Shown here one piece after another: positions 34,908 through 47,911 of a stretch of DNA of 64,000 nucleotides. Location of the stretch: the NCBI GenBank assembly GCA_030248065.1, contig JASAMV010002579.1, forward strand, positions 81,656 to 145,655. The letters are read 5' to 3'. The position numbers and the translations under genes are program-made. A model generated the notes under the pieces. The model was given only the letters and a program-made list of their open reading frames with translations, did no database searches and was not told where the DNA came from. This DNA is from Rhynchonema sp. JSB1_4 (lineage: Eukaryota; Nematoda; Chromadorea; Monhysterida; Xyalidae). Position 1 is the stretch's first letter; each line of letters opens with the position of its first letter.

Positions 34908-35680
34908 ATTGAAGTGGGTGGAGGAATTCGTGTTTTGAAACAGCCCGATGCTTTCCAATTCTTATGTTCTGTGTGATGATGTCTTGAGACCAGCATGACA
35001 ATGTTACATCCTCACATTGGGTGGAGCGTTTCCCATTCAGTAGAAACAATCGTCGTTCCTCCACCCGTTCCTTCAGTTCAGTGAAACGAGTATAAGCGCA
35101 CCTTAAGTTCATTATCATTTCAAGTCCCTCATGTTATCGCATCAGCCGAAAGCCACCACATCAGAGCAAAACTAAGCTAACCACATTGTATACAATCCTT
35201 GGGTTAGATAAAATAAAGACATTTTATGCCCGTATATTTCGTGATTGATAATGGAACGAAGTTTGTTTAGTACAGAACGGAAATTAAAAGAAGCCAGAAC
35301 AAAACGATTTCTTAAGGAAAACCGGAACGCAACTTCGGATGTGGAAAAAAGTACAAAAACACACGGCGCGAAGATGTAATGTAACTATGCACATTTACAG
35401 ACAGTATTGTTTGAATTATACAGGTTGCATGGACGTCATAGGGGAGACTTGAAACGACAAAAGAAGAGATAATTCTTGTTATTATGTTTACTTGAACGAA
35501 TGTGACCCGTATATAATTTCTTCTCAACAATTTCAAAGCTTATTCGTAAAGCCGCTCATGACTATAGGAGCATCGAAGGGCCAACAAAGCTTGGTCAAGT
35601 GCAAGCGTGTCCGGCTCATCAAGTTTGTTTTCATGGGACCGATAGGCAGGCAGTTTCCATATCAACCGAATATCACTGAG

Positions 35681-37013
35681 TCAATACTTGTCCGGTTTCC
35701 AGTACTGATTGATGGCATGTATGGTGTCATGGTGGTCCGGTTCTGCCTGTTCCGGCACGGTACTGAGGGTGGGACTGTCCGATCCTCCGCGTTCGTTGCG
35801 TGATGGGCCTCGACCCTGTCTTGTGTACGACATGTACTTGAAATCGAGCATGTCCAGCTTCATCATCTTCCAAACTGGGTTCTTGCCAAGTCTGAAAATT
35901 GACGGAATTGGGGTCGGTTTTTAGTTCAAAACAGAAATCGTAAAACATCGCACCTCAAAAAGTACAAGTCTTCGTCCATCTGATCCATGTATCGAACCCA
36001 GTTCTTTCGTTGCAGCAAGCCACAAGCCAGCAGCATTAGGACGCCGATACCTGCGCATCGAATGGGTGAAACGATTTGCTTGAGTTTCGATGTGTGAAGA
36101 GACACCATCGATGGGCATGATATCAAGCTAGATGACCGGAGACCGAAACAGAGTGGGGTATTCTTCTTGGTCATTTGTTCAGTAAATCTTCATGTGGAAC
36201 GCTGACAATCATGCCCGAAGCACCCTACAGCCAAGTTGCGCCAACCAATGAATCCAATGGCGGTGTATCGCATTTGTGGCTGTGCATTGTTGTGATCGGT
36301 GCAGAGCACAATCGTGCCGCTGGTCAGGAACAGGATCGACACACAGAACAGACCAGCGACGGTCACCACGGTCGTGCGTGATGCGGGACCTGCAATTCGT
36401 TGCCGCCGATTTACGATAAAAGTAGGGTATTTTTCAATTGAAATTGCCTTATTTATTTATCAAAACCAGTTTCGTTGGCCAAACCTTTAATTTTCTTCGG
36501 TTTCTGCGCCAATTTCTGCGGGTCAATCCGTCTGAAACTGTCCCGATCTTCGAAAGATCCATGTCTCGGCACAACGCACACTTTTGGACCGGGACTTTTC
36601 GCTCGTTTCACTTCGGAGCTGTCCGATTGCAGCGACATACTCGAAGTTCTGAAACATCAGATGTGGCAACTCCGTCTCAATTTGAACCTAAACAGGTAGC
36701 TCTGAGGCAAAAGGCAGCAAACTTTCATTTTTTTCATCGTGTCTGACGTCATATGCAATGAAAATAAAGTCAAAACAATATTTTCCCTGGTTTTGATCGC
36801 GTGGATTGGCTGCCGTGCGTTTTTTATCAAACAGACTGGAGCAATAAAAAACGAAAAGATCACCACAACAAACCTGGAGTCAGCCGACATCGGGTTTCGC
36901 TGGGGCAAAATCGGTTCGTTGGTTTCGACGGACGATTGACGACTGGACCCGGATCCGGCACTTGGGTCACTGCTCACAATCGGGGCCCGACTGGTGCTGG
37001 GCTGCGCAGACAT
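35681..37013 (-). CDS. Two-transmembrane protein, 251 aa, unknown function
   Basis: Exons 37013-36874, 36648-36485, 36389-36246, 36050-35954 and 35891-35681 (phases 2,1,1,2) give 251 residues ending at TGA. The first 100 residues are a Ser/Pro- and Lys-rich cytosol-like segment (MSAQPSTSRAPIVSSDPSAG; later VPRHGSFEDRDSFRRIDPQK). TM1 is around residues 107-131 (TTVVTVAGLFCVSILFLTSG) and TM2 around 143-161 (AIGFIGIGVLMLLACGLL), joined by a short loop of 12 or so residues. The C-terminal 90 residues are polar, with MMKLDMLDFKYMSYTRQGRG and a final QYWKPDKY. No signal peptide is evident. The two-TM hairpin resembles small TMEM-type membrane proteins, but I cannot name a family. Five exons with matching phases make the model solid. 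Confidence 0.7.
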
Positions 37014-37029
37014 TCAGAGATATTGCTTG

Positions 37030-40000
37030 GATGTTACGGAATTTTTAATCGAGTTTCTGGAACAAAAGATAGCCAGCTGGCTCTCGAATGCCAACAAAAT
37101 ATCTTGTGGGTCGGTTGCTTTTTCAGAAAAAATATGAAGAAATGCTCAAGAAAAAGGTGACGTTATGGTTCTGATGAGTAATATGCTTGGAATTAACGTT
37201 AAAGTCAAATCGTGCATTGAAAAAGTCGAAGCAAGACCAGTCACGGGCAGAAAATAAATGCAAATGGTGAGGTTTTCTGCGCTTTCGTAAAACATCTGGT
37301 CGACCTGGCCTCGCACACAAAGGGTGGCTGTTGGCTGCTGTGTGCTGCTGCTGCTCTGCCGCGACGGGTGCACATCATGTACGTACAAGGTTTGTTGTTG
37401 AGAGTGGAGAAACACATGCACATATGTAGACATACACTCGTGTCCCACTGCAGATTGTGACGTGGTACAAATTATGAAAAAGTTATTCAGGGACACAACA
37501 TAAATCAAAATCACGCCACTTTTCCCGTTGAACACGGTGAGAGCGCTGGAAACGTGCACACAATCCTGTGAGCTGTGGGGTAAACAACACACATCTGCAC
37601 GACGACCCAGATTTGGAAACGAGTTTCAGATAATCTGTTGTCACTTTATGTGTTTATAAATTCTGATCAGTGCCACACGTTGAAGCACACTTTTTGTAAC
37701 AAAAACTTGTCGTTTTCAAAACGCTTTGAGCTATCTGGATGCGCTTGGGCCACCCGTATAGTCCATCCACCGGCTCATGTCACTTTTCGTTGGTGCTGGC
37801 TGCTTTGCTCCCTTCCTCCACGTTCTAATGAAAGAGAAATTGAGTGTGACCGATTTTGTAAAAAAAACTAAAAGAAATGATAAAATGTGTCGAAAAAGAT
37901 TAAGTTCGATCAAATTTAAAATTAAATTAAAATCGACAAAACACGTCGATGTCACAAAAAAAACACAATTTAGGAGCAAAAATAATGTTTTTCGGAAACT
38001 CGATTTCTCTTTCATTAGGACGTGGAGGAAGGGAACAAGTCGGCCAGCAGCATCACGAAGTGACATGAGCTGATGGACGGACTATACACAATGCACATAT
38101 GTACGCATGTACAACCGCACGCACGACCCCAGATGCAGAACGAAAGTTATCCATAAATTACTGTGCACGCGGCACTAATATTCTCAATCCGCTGCCTCGC
38201 ACTTCATAGTTATTGTCACTGCAGCTGTGCTTTTGTAATAATTCACAGAACACAATCACAACACCTCAGGATCTCTTTTCAAAAACGGCTAAAAATGGGG
38301 CCAAATATTTTTGGGTGGTTATCCAGTTCTGGGTGCATTAGGTAGTAAGTCTGTCGTGGTTCCTGATCTACTGGATGACAGCGAAGCAAGTGATTTAGTA
38401 TAAATGAACATCGAGTTGATGCTGATTGACTCGACGATTGGGTTCCAAACATTGGTGTTCCAGGGACTAAATCGTGTGACACTCGCATGTTGAGTGAGAG
38501 CAGCGGCCCTGATGCACCGCTCTGTCATGAAATGGAAAAGAAGCCAAAGAGAAACTAATCATGTATGTACATTGAGAGACTTGCATCTGATGTATTTCGA
38601 TTTTAGACTTCGGTTCGTATTCGCGAGTGGAAGCTTCCTGGACCGAATCGTGTTGGCCCCTCCTGCCTCAACGTTTTGCGAGTTTGTCTCTGACGTGGGG
38701 GTCGCGGTGTGCTGCGCGCAACCCTTGACAGAGAGCATCAAAAAGCTTCATGTTTTTCATGCACTAATTTTCGGGAGTTGACGAGCATGTTCTGTTTTAT
38801 ATTTCGCATAATTTATGGGTTGTCCTGCGTGAGTGTATTAATAATAAACAAACAGTAATAATTTCTCAACTGCGAACTTTTATTTCGTACTATAATCAAA
38901 GTTCATTGTTTGCAGATCACGAAGACTGCTCATTTTTAGCAAGATGCGCGTGTGTTCAAGATGTAGCCGTACATGTGGCCCCTAGCCGATATTTGGGGGA
39001 AAGTCCAAAAGTTTATAATCGTGGGCGACCCAGAGCGGAGATAATGCTGTTGTTGCTTTGAGAGGACTGCAGTGCAGTCAGCCTGTTGCAACAATGTTTG
39101 GGTCCCATCGCTGATAGTCACCCCACTTTATTGTGCATTTTGTTTTTCGTACATCGGAGTTGAGAATGGTGGCAGAAAAAAGCAACAAGCCAGCCTGCTA
39201 TAGGTAGCATGTCACAAGACACAGCATGAGGATACGAGGTTCGTCCAAGAGCTCACATACCGACCATTATAAAGTGCTTTGGGCTGCTTTATGCACAAAG
39301 ATTAACATTTCGAGAGTACCACGGCGTGTCGCATACATAAATCGTTTCAAATGGTTCGTGGTTGGGCCTTGTAAATGCGGGTGCCCAACATTGTCTCAGA
39401 GGCATGATTGACGCAACAGGCATTATCCAGCACATTTGTTCAGCGTTTCTCATGAGAGAACACACACATTGTTCTTTTGCGCTTTGCTTTGCATTATTTC
39501 GCCTTGCCTTTTTTATTTTTTTCTGACTTCGAAGTTTGGTCGTGGAGGCGGTAAAGCTCAGTTGGTGGAGCGCCATACAGCTGCTTTGTTTGAAGCCATT
39601 ATGCAAGCCAAGATACCCATCCACTCAATAGATTAGGTGTAACCTCGGCACTTTACGTTCTCACATCACGTTATGCGGTAGTTTTATGCGGCTAAATAAT
39701 CACTACTTTTCTGGGGAAGAAAGCGGTTTTTGGGAACAACGAACGCTCTGGCACGTATACTGTACATTATGTAATAGCACGATGTTGCTCCTAAAACCTT
39801 TGCACTTGCATCTGTTCTATTCTTTGAAAGGTCAAAAAGTTCGCAAACATCTGACAAAGAGAAACAGAGTTGACGTAATCTTTGCGCAGGTGCATTGCTT
39901 CTTTCGCCTTCTGTTCTTCCGCCAGAACTTGAATGTGAAATTTGACACTTTGCAGCCTACACTACAGCACCTAACCTAAACCGTAATTACACACATAATT

Positions 40001-41860
40001 TTAAAAGATTGAACTTGTTGCACATTTTATGGACAACAAGAGTACCAAATTCAACTTTGTCACTCGAGTTTGGCCAACTTGGCGCCATTCGAGTTTTTGC
40101 CAGCTCTCTTCCTGTGCAGTTTCAAAATCCTGCCAAGCTATCGAAGTTTCAACTTGACACTGAAATCAAAAATGGGTTTTCAACTATGCTCAAAACGTCC
40201 CCGTTTTCAGCTGTTTCGTTTAATTGCAGCCATTGTTACTCCAGTATGTTTTGACTTGACTCTTCCGATTTGAACAAGACCAGACCGCTTGTGTCGGATT
40301 TAAGCGTGTCTGTCATATTTATTGTACGTTTAAAGTGGCTTTTCGAAAAAGAAACGTGGTCATTTTTTGCACCATGCGCCGATCGACCACTGTTATTGGC
40401 CATTATCATGTGGAACGTTCGCTATGCGAATGGGTTTTAGATGTCAAAACGACATGCCTTATCATGACGATTCATGCGTTTGTGGGCCAGCCTGATGTTC
40501 CAAGTTTGCATGGCGCTAGTAGGGACACTGTGACCCATTGAACCCAAACGACATGTTCTTATTGTCAAAAATGCATTCGCAGGTGCGTATTCTGAGGCAA
40601 ACTCGCTCGTTTTTACACATTTATGTATATTTCGGTCAAAAACGTCCGTAATTGAACAAGCAAGCGCGCTGATGCCGGTGACGCGGTTCAAGTGTAGCCC
40701 TCCTTTCAATCGCAATATCCCCGCCCCGCACGTCAAATTGAAGTTCGGTAAGCTCCTGGGTACTCCAAGTCCATTTCGGTACATGTACTTTTTGATTCAA
40801 AATTTTTTGCGCTCAATTATTACGGTCTGTTCTTCAAAGGGACAAATGGGCATTCAGGCACAGATCCTGTCCTGCGCAAGTAATATGCAGTCCGCGCGTT
40901 TTTTGTGGTCAAAAGTTGAACAAGTTGCTGTGTGGCTTATTATTATTATTTGCAGCCTTTTCATGAGGTCTTATCCGTTCAGCTGTATGTGACTGACAGC
41001 GCTGCGTTCTCACAATAGTTGTGTTTGTCCTTTGCAATCACAATTGCGTAGGCGAGTTTTTTATTGAAACCATACCAGTCTCTTGGCGCACTGGTTTCTG
41101 GTACGTACAATTGTGCAGTTATTGCAGCACGCAGTTGTTGAGAGAATGCCACTTCGCAGACCCGAACTAGAATGTTTTTACGCACTTTACCGCCTCCAAT
41201 GCGTCGACTGTCATCAACCTGTTTTTTAACTTAGAGGTGGTAAAACTTAAGATTGTTTTTTGCTCCAAGATGGAGGTGTTGGGCAAAATTGCGCTTCGCA
41301 GGGTATATGTTAAGATCGATTGTTGTGTAGATTTTAGAAGTTGGCCATTAATGATGTGCAAATACATATACATAGAACTTTAACGTTTCCGTTAAATGTG
41401 AGCAAGGACAAAATCGGCTAGCTGGGTTTTAGGATAGCAATTCGAAACGTCCGTGATTCCGTTCTATGTGTAGGTATGTAGGTACACAGTCAACTCTGTA
41501 ATGGTGAATTGATCGGGACACGGAGTTTAGTTCACTAAAATATAGAATTTACCTCGTGTTTTGCTAGAGTTCTTTTGTGCAATGTGTGGTCTAATTGTTC
41601 CACCAGAGAGATTCACTACAGATTCACTCTAGGATGAGTTGGCTGTACTTAGTTACAGTTACATTCATATTCATCATATTTTTTGCTTCATGCTTACATA
41701 ACTAACGTTTCACAAGGGTTGCGCTTGGTGAAGGTGAATACAAAAACTTGCCAGCAATAGGACAGCCAAGGGCACCAAGGGCGCCATATGGCTTGACCGT
41801 GTCAATCGAAATGCTTCTTCAGCTATACTAATCACCATCGCGAGACCCATCGATCGCGCA
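37030..41860. other. Long gene-poor interval
   Basis: Apart from MITE M3 (37759-38084) I see no supported gene in about 4.8 kb. Reading frames are short and lack coherent splice partners on either strand. Around 39555 a GCTCAGTTGGTGGAGC sequence resembles a tRNA D-arm, but no tRNA can be completed. Confidence 0.4.
37759..38084. mobile_element. MITE family M, copy M3
   Basis: Inverted ends TAGTCCATCCACCGGCTCAT and ATGAGCTGATGGACGGACTA, flanked by TA (37757-37758 and 38085-38086). Internal sequence is partly inverted near the ends and A/T-rich in the middle. Confidence 0.9.
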
Positions 41861-41862
41861 AG

Positions 41863-44400
41863 ATGTACCAGTCTGGCAATGAGCCAACCATGTGGCCGAT
41901 TGGCCCCTACGGAGTCAATCCGACCACAACGACGACCACGAGCAAGTACCAAGCCGTTGGTCGGACGATGGGCGAATTGGTCGTGCAGCAGATGGAGGAA
42001 AACACTGATTATGTGCAAATGATGGCCGCGTCGATGCTCAGGATGGAGATCTACCTACTGGCCATTGTCATTCTCTGCTATTTCCTCGTGTTCGTTGCAC
42101 TGGTGCTGTTGTTGACACGCACGTGTGCCAATTATGGTGTCAACACGACACAACAGAACGGACAGGTAACTTAAAATGTGATGGTGCCACAGTATTTTCG
42201 GCTGGCTCACACTCACTGGTTGACAAATTTTTAGACTTCCTCCAACTATACACGTATATGCTTCAACAAATTTGTGCCGTGCGCACCCCAGCACTCAAAC
42301 GATTTTTATAAAAATCACTCAATGCCAGTTTGCAGTTGCAACATTGCATATAGCAGAAAAATGATTCAGAGTGGCAGCAATAAACCGCCGAGCCTGACCC
42401 CGAAAGCTTGGTGGAAACTGTTCGAAGGCGACACGCATGTGAGTATCGATGATATTTCAGAGCAGCCGACCACTGATACTAGTGCATGTGCTGAACCTGT
42501 TAGTTCTTGCGTTATCTTTGCGTTTCTCTCATTTGTTCTGGCAGAGTTTGCTTTTAAAACTTCAAATACAACAGTGCGGTGAGTCTATTGTCATTCAGAC
42601 TGTGTCTCCTTCGGGCTTTTGTCATTTTGTATTCTTCTCGTTGCATTGGTCGAAAGAGAACTGTACATAATGCACCAGGGGAGTCATTTTCCAGGGGACG
42701 GGGACCTCAAGATTTGACATCATTGCATGATCAACCAAGATGTTGCGATGTTTCTTTGCTCATGTGGCCTAGACTTGTGCTGTTGTACACCATTTACTGT
42801 GTTTGCAAAGCACGAATTCTGCAATGGACGTTGTGCAGATTATGTTCAGCCCACTATTTGCTGATCACTGCATAAAAGCTGGCATGTACATATAGGCAAT
42901 CCGCCAGCTCATGGCACTCAACACACACAGGCTGCACGCTACATCACTGCCATCAATGAATGCCTCTATCCTCTGCAGTCGTGAGTTGAAACATCCCCAA
43001 ATTTTGCATCAGTGCAGAAAAGTGTTATATCAAGCAGCAAATGAAAACTGAATAAATTAAAAAGCGGTCACCAAAGTATGACAGTCGCCCAAAGTGTACG
43101 TTTTGTTTAGAAAATGGCGTGTGCTGCTGCATGCGCGCTGTGTGAGTGCCATGAGCCGATGGATTGCCCATACATGTAGCGCCAATTATACTACATAGTT
43201 AAGTCAAATCTGATTGCATACGGTATGTGTATGTTAAAAGCGATTACATAAATTTGACAGCGGATGTCGAGGTGCTGTCATTAGTGCATCGGTTGTTGCA
43301 GGAAATTTTCGACGTGCGCACGCGACCGGGTGTGCCTCCACGTCGAGCCGATGCGACCGGCAGACAGACATCGATCATGCCGCGCGCGTCTGCCGTCAAC
43401 AAAATGGCGTTCCATGGATCCAGATCTGGTAGTGTTTCATTGTTGTGATACACAAATAGTAAATTTATAAATTCGCTGCCGCAGAATAGAATACGCCCCA
43501 TAAAAATACGAACCTAAACCCGAAGGCTCACGCGCAGTTCTGAAACATTGCACAAAGCTGCCTGGCTGGTTGTGTGTATAGGCAATCCGCCAGCTCATGG
43601 CACTCGCACACACAGGCTACATGCTACATTACTGCCGTCAATGAATGCATCTATTCTCTGCAGCTATCCATTGAAACATCCCCAAATTTTGCAACAGAGC
43701 AGAAAAGTGTTATGGCAAGCAGCTAATGAAAACCGGATAAATTAAAAAGCGGTAATCAAAGTAGGACATTCGCCCAAAGTGTACATCTTGTTTAGAAAAT
43801 GGCGTGTGCTGCTGCATGCGCTGTGTGTATAAAAAGTGCCATGAGCCAATGGATTGCCCATACGGGCGTTGTTGCCCGAATGTTTCAAACGTGGATTTTC
43901 GGATTTAGACTTGGCATTTACGGGGCGTATTATCATATCAATACTTTGTAGCGTCTGGCTGATTCTAATGAAATGTCAGAGTCATCATCATCAATCACCA
44001 AGTTTTATGCCCAATTGATAACCCATTTCGCCATGTGTTTGCAGGCATCGTCATTGGCAGCAACGACAAGCATTCACATCAACGTTCCCTTTCACCCACC
44101 ACAGCCACCACGCAAGTCTCAACCAGTTTCGACCAGCATCCAAATGCGCTGCTGGCCAATTTGGCCAACTCAAAGTCGACCGGTGCCGGACTATCGCGTA
44201 TGTCGAGAACGGCAGTCAGCAGCCACGAGTCGGGCTCGAAATCTGGTTCGAGGAGCGCGGGCGCACCGCAGACGGCCGCTTGGAAGGAGCGACAGGAGAG
44301 ACTGCAACTGCAACAACAACTCATGATCGACACGGAGGCGATGAGGCACGAGATCGAGCCCTCCTACAAACACGACAAGACCGGCGCGCAGATCATCTGA
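41863..44400 (+). CDS. Single-transmembrane protein, 329 aa, unknown function
   Basis: Exons 41863-42165, 42235-42438, 43302-43428 and 44045-44400 (phases 0,0,1) encode 329 residues. A Thr-rich N-terminus (GVNPTTTTTTSKYQ) is followed by one strong TM helix at residues 62-85 (EIYLLAIVILCYFLVFVALV). A Cys-containing segment (RICFNKFVPCAPQ, then PVCSCNIAY) comes next, then a polar tail rich in Ser/His ending in QERLQLQQQL coiled-coil-like sequence and HDKTGAQII. The final I-I could be a PDZ-type C-terminus (inference). No N-terminal signal peptide, so the TM helix may act as a signal anchor. Introns 2 and 3 each carry one copy of the same MITE (M4, M5). AATAAA follows 86 bp after the stop. Confidence 0.7.
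42893..43170. mobile_element. MITE family M, copy M4 (in intron 2)
   Basis: TAGGCAATCCGCCAGCTCAT and the inverted ATGAGCCGATGGATTGCCCA, flanked by TA. About 90% similar to M5 by eye, more distant from M1-M3. Confidence 0.9.
43577..43860. mobile_element. MITE family M, copy M5 (in intron 3)
   Basis: Same ends as M4, in the same orientation, flanked by TA. M4 and M5 bracket the 127-bp exon 43302-43428. Confidence 0.9.
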
Positions 44401-44485
44401 TGCAACACTCACACACGCAATTGACTGGCATCAACTTCCATGTCTCTCGGTTCTTTCTTGTCTAAAGAGTTGTTGTTGTTGTGAT

Positions 44486-44491
44486 AATAAA
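44486..44491 (+). terminator. Poly(A) signal AATAAA of the one-TM gene
   Basis: AATAAA 86 bp downstream of the TGA at 44400, in a GT-rich context. Confidence 0.6.
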
Positions 44492-44499
44492 CATTTTGA

Positions 44500-45950
44500 T
44501 CGATATGTCAAACTTGGTGAGTCACTCCGGGCAGTAACAGGTCTGTGTAAGAAAAACAATATCGTGGTGGTTTCGCTCTGGACCCCATGCCGAACCTTCC
44601 CTTAATGCGGCAACACGCACACTTGAGTGCCAATCACCAAGTTCGAGCCCACTTTTCTCCGTATTATGATTGTACAAAATACAGGAAGAAACGAACACCT
44701 CTATATCGTCCTAATTCTGCAATGCTGGTACATGTTGACATGGTTTTAGTACCGATCAATAGACAAGCGCCAAAAGCTTTTTGTCACTCTCTGGTATAAA
44801 GCTAAACAGTACTGGGCTATGCTTATGGCACTTCTTGTCATAATAATGGTCATTTTTCTGATGATGTTGACATTTTTTGTAATGTTTGTTGACCCATTAA
44901 TGAGCACATTTACTCGGTTCAAGGAAATTGAATCTGTCATTGAGTTAGCTCATGCTCTTGGCAACTTAAAATGCCACAAAGAATGGAATTCAAGAATCAA
45001 CGACAATGAGAATCCCATATCAAGCGCATCGCATGCTTGTTGGGCCGCGTGCCCTGCTTGTGGTCATCTATACATGCTGTCCCGTGTTGCTTTCCATGTC
45101 GGTTCCACCATGGGCTCATGGCCGGCTTAGCTATAAGTATGAAAACTGGAAAAATGCCTAAGCTTATAAGCTGCGCTTTATCCATACACCATCTGGAGGA
45201 CAGAGGACTCAACAGTAAGTGCTGCCTCAAATGGATGAAAAAGTTGCCCTCAGAGAAAATAAGCCATAAGTCCAGCATGGTGAGGTTTCAATCAGAGCCA
45301 CGAGTGTCAGGAAAAACGTTTGGCGATCGTCTATTGATTGACACACACCAAAATCACGTCAAGGTTTGCCAGCATTGCAGGACACGGTGAAAGTGTTTCG
45401 TCTCTTTCTGTGTCATCCTGTACATTACTACAAACATTGTATACGGTAGGGTTGCTTCGCCGTGCTTGCCCAATTCTGCGTGGTCTTTGCATAAAACCGA
45501 GCAAAATGTACATACAATACATGGTGGCTACCAAGGTGACACTCAAAAGCTCTCCATGCGTTTTCAAACGACCTACATACATACAGTACATGCTTTCGCA
45601 TGTGCACGAATACTTTGACTGTCGCCCTTCAGAAGGCTCTTGAGCAAGCTTGGGCCGCACGCTTTTGGTTTGTATGGTGCAGCCTGCGAGTAACGTTTCT
45701 GCGAGCTTATTGGTACACAATTTTGTGTAAACTTTGAAAATTCCTCGAGGACCCAGCCAGTCGCATGATGATGTAAGCCACAGGTGCCTATTGATTTTGA
45801 GAGCATGTCGCTGAGTGCATCAGTTGCATTGTTGTGAGCCCAAATTGCTCTGTTTGTCCAGCTGCTAACCACAATTGCATGTGGCCAAACAGACGGAGTC
45901 GGGAATATTGAGGATTCGTAAAAATATAATTCCAGGAATGTTTGCAAATT
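44500..45950. other. Intergenic, no supported gene
   Basis: Frames up to 100 codons occur (for example 44819-45130 with a Met/Ile/Val-rich start), but none shows splice partners or a recognisable domain. Confidence 0.4.
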
Positions 45951-45959
45951 TATCAGAAA

Positions 45960-47120
45960 ATGTCGATATTTAAATGGATCAGCGATCTTCCCGAGAGCTA
46001 CCAGAAACTTCTGGATGCGGTTGCCGAGTTCTGGCTGCATTTCGCGGCAGTTGCGAGTTCGCTCATCGCTGTTTTGTTCGTGAATCCGGTAGTTTTCGAC
46101 GATTATCCCGTCTGGAAATGGTTCAACGTCGCGCTGTTGCTGTATGGATGGGTGATGTTTGAAACAAATTGGATTGCCACCCGAATGGTTGACACAACGG
46201 CACCCAATTGTGCGCCTCCTCCAGCTGAAAGAAATGGGAAAGATAAAACACAGGTCTGTGTCGCAGCTTGTTTCAGGTATTTTGCAATGTTTTTGTAAAA
46301 TACATTTGCAGCTAGATAATTCTCTTCCGGACGTCAAAGAAGACGATAATTGTCTCTCTGCGCCAGCACCGCTTGTTGCTGGACGATATTGCAACTCGTG
46401 TAGAGCTTACAAACCCAAAAGGTTGGTCTCCGTTGAGAATGCTGCAAACAAATGAATAAATTGATAATTATCAGATCGCACCATTGTCCATTGTGTCATC
46501 GTTGTATCATAGAGCGTGACCATCATTGCTTCTTCTCCGGTGTCTGCATCGGTGGACCGAATCAGGCGCATTTTATGGTTAGACGGAACGTTTTTGCTGT
46601 TGATATTTTCAAAAACACATTTTTTAATTTTCAGGTCTGGACGTTTTGGCTGGTGTTCGCGTGCATTTATGGATTCTCAATTCTCGTTTATTACGTCACC
46701 GTGCATCCGCACTGGAAACAGAAAGGACTGCCTTGGTGGGTGCTGCATTATATCTTCTCAAGATGCACACAAGGGCAAAAGCACTACCTGCAATTCAGGT
46801 GGGAGATCCTGTTGTTCCCATCGATGCCGATTCGTTGGCTGTTGGGGGAGGTGGCTCTGATCGACTGCCTGGTTGTGTCAATGTCCCACGGTCTGGGCAT
46901 CGGTTGCCTCATCGCGTCCTATCTGTTCCTGACTCAAGTTTGGCTGACGCTGATCGGTCGCACTGCATTCGAATACCAGAACTCGTGCATGACAGTTTGT
47001 GAGTACCGACCGCGGCTGCAACGCATGCGACGTGCGTTTGGCGGCAGTAAATGCTGGTGGACACTGTTTGTGGTACCCGTCAATCCGTGGCGACAAGCGT
47101 CAAGGGATAAACTGGTATAG
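45960..47120 (+). CDS. DHHC-type palmitoyltransferase, 330 aa
   Basis: Exons 45960-46253, 46312-46421, 46475-46577 and 46635-47120 (phases 0,2,0) join into 330 residues. DHHC enzymes are multi-pass membrane S-acyltransferases that move palmitate from acyl-CoA to protein cysteines in the Golgi or plasma membrane (family knowledge). The cysteine-rich domain is complete: CNSC (125-128), KPKRSHHC, CPLCHRC and the catalytic D150-H151-H152-C153, followed by FFSGVCIGGPNQAHF. Hydrophobic segments lie before it (about 25-50, 50-80) and after it (WTFWLVFACIYGFSILVYYV, and another near 255-285), matching the usual four-TM layout. A C-terminal NPW segment follows. The overall form resembles the ZDHHC24-like group, but the subfamily is uncertain. 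A possible 63-bp in-frame intron near 46740-46800 cannot be excluded. Confidence 0.9.
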
Positions 47121-47185
47121 ACGGCTACATAAAATGTTTTGGTGATATTGCAGACGTTACAACTATTCACTTTTCCAAGTGAGAA

Positions 47186-47191
47186 AATAAA
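47186..47191 (+). terminator. Poly(A) signal AATAAA of the DHHC gene
   Basis: AATAAA 66 bp after the stop codon at 47120, with a T-rich stretch following. Confidence 0.65.
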
Positions 47192-47911
47192 ACTACGCTC
47201 GTTATTATTTTTCTTCTATGACGATAATTATGCGTGGACCGGGAATTACGAGGGACTAGGGGGTCACTAAAATACGGTGTGTGTTACTACATGACCCATA
47301 TTTGATCGGCTCGTTTCGTTCATCATCAAGTTATTTTTTCTGGACCACCTGCTGCTGGTCTTTTCGGTAAATTGGGCCGAATTCCCCAAAGCGCAGTCGC
47401 AATCATAATTGCATGCAATCAAATGTGTTTGCCCTGAAGCACACGTTGTGAGATACATACTCTGAAACATTTGGCAAACGCAATTGACCTGGTGCAGGTG
47501 ACTGCATTTACGTGACGCAATTGACTGCGTTTGCGCTTTCGGGAATTCGGCCCATTGTCGTTCTAAGACAAAGACAAAGCATTACTTTTGGTTGACTGGT
47601 TTTGAGGAAAATTTCGTCCCCTAGCTTTGCGATTCTGAACTTAATGTGATCGAAAGTCACATACTGCATTTTAGATGATGACAAAACTTTCATTACATGC
47701 TGTTTGGGACAAGATTTAGCACTTATACTTTTGACTGATCAGTTGAGATATCAGACCAACTTGCCAAAGTAATAAATATAATCACCGGAAGCCATGAAAA
47801 CTGTACATTCGCAGTCATAGTTATAATAACAATAAATTATACCTGTGTAGGTACAGGTAACAAAATGTGATTCCCGGTTGACAATAAAACAAGAAGTAAA
47901 AATATTTTCCA

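Larger units (their letters stand above)
33830..35104. mobile_element. Foldback MITE (AGGTGCGC ends), copy B, split by a nested insertion
   Basis: Same ends as at 27715-28020. It is interrupted between 33943 and 34908 by the element described separately. Confidence 0.75.
30140..35366 (+). repeat. Segmental duplication, copy B (about 5.2 kb)
   Basis: Colinear with 24282-28273. The extra length is explained by a 43-bp filler at about 30967-31010, MITE M2 (33387-33609) and an approximately 964-bp element (33944-34907). Contains FBX copy 3 and the paralogous gene at 31795-33311. Confidence 0.9.

Noticed and set aside
39552..39620. tRNA-like D-arm GCTCAGTTGGTGGAGC
   Set aside because: No matching anticodon stem or GGTTCRANYCC B-box follows, so no tRNA can be folded.
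44819..45130. Met/Ile/Val-rich 103-codon ORF resembling a TM protein
   Set aside because: Only the first 25 residues are hydrophobic. There is no splice partner, and composition alone can explain it.
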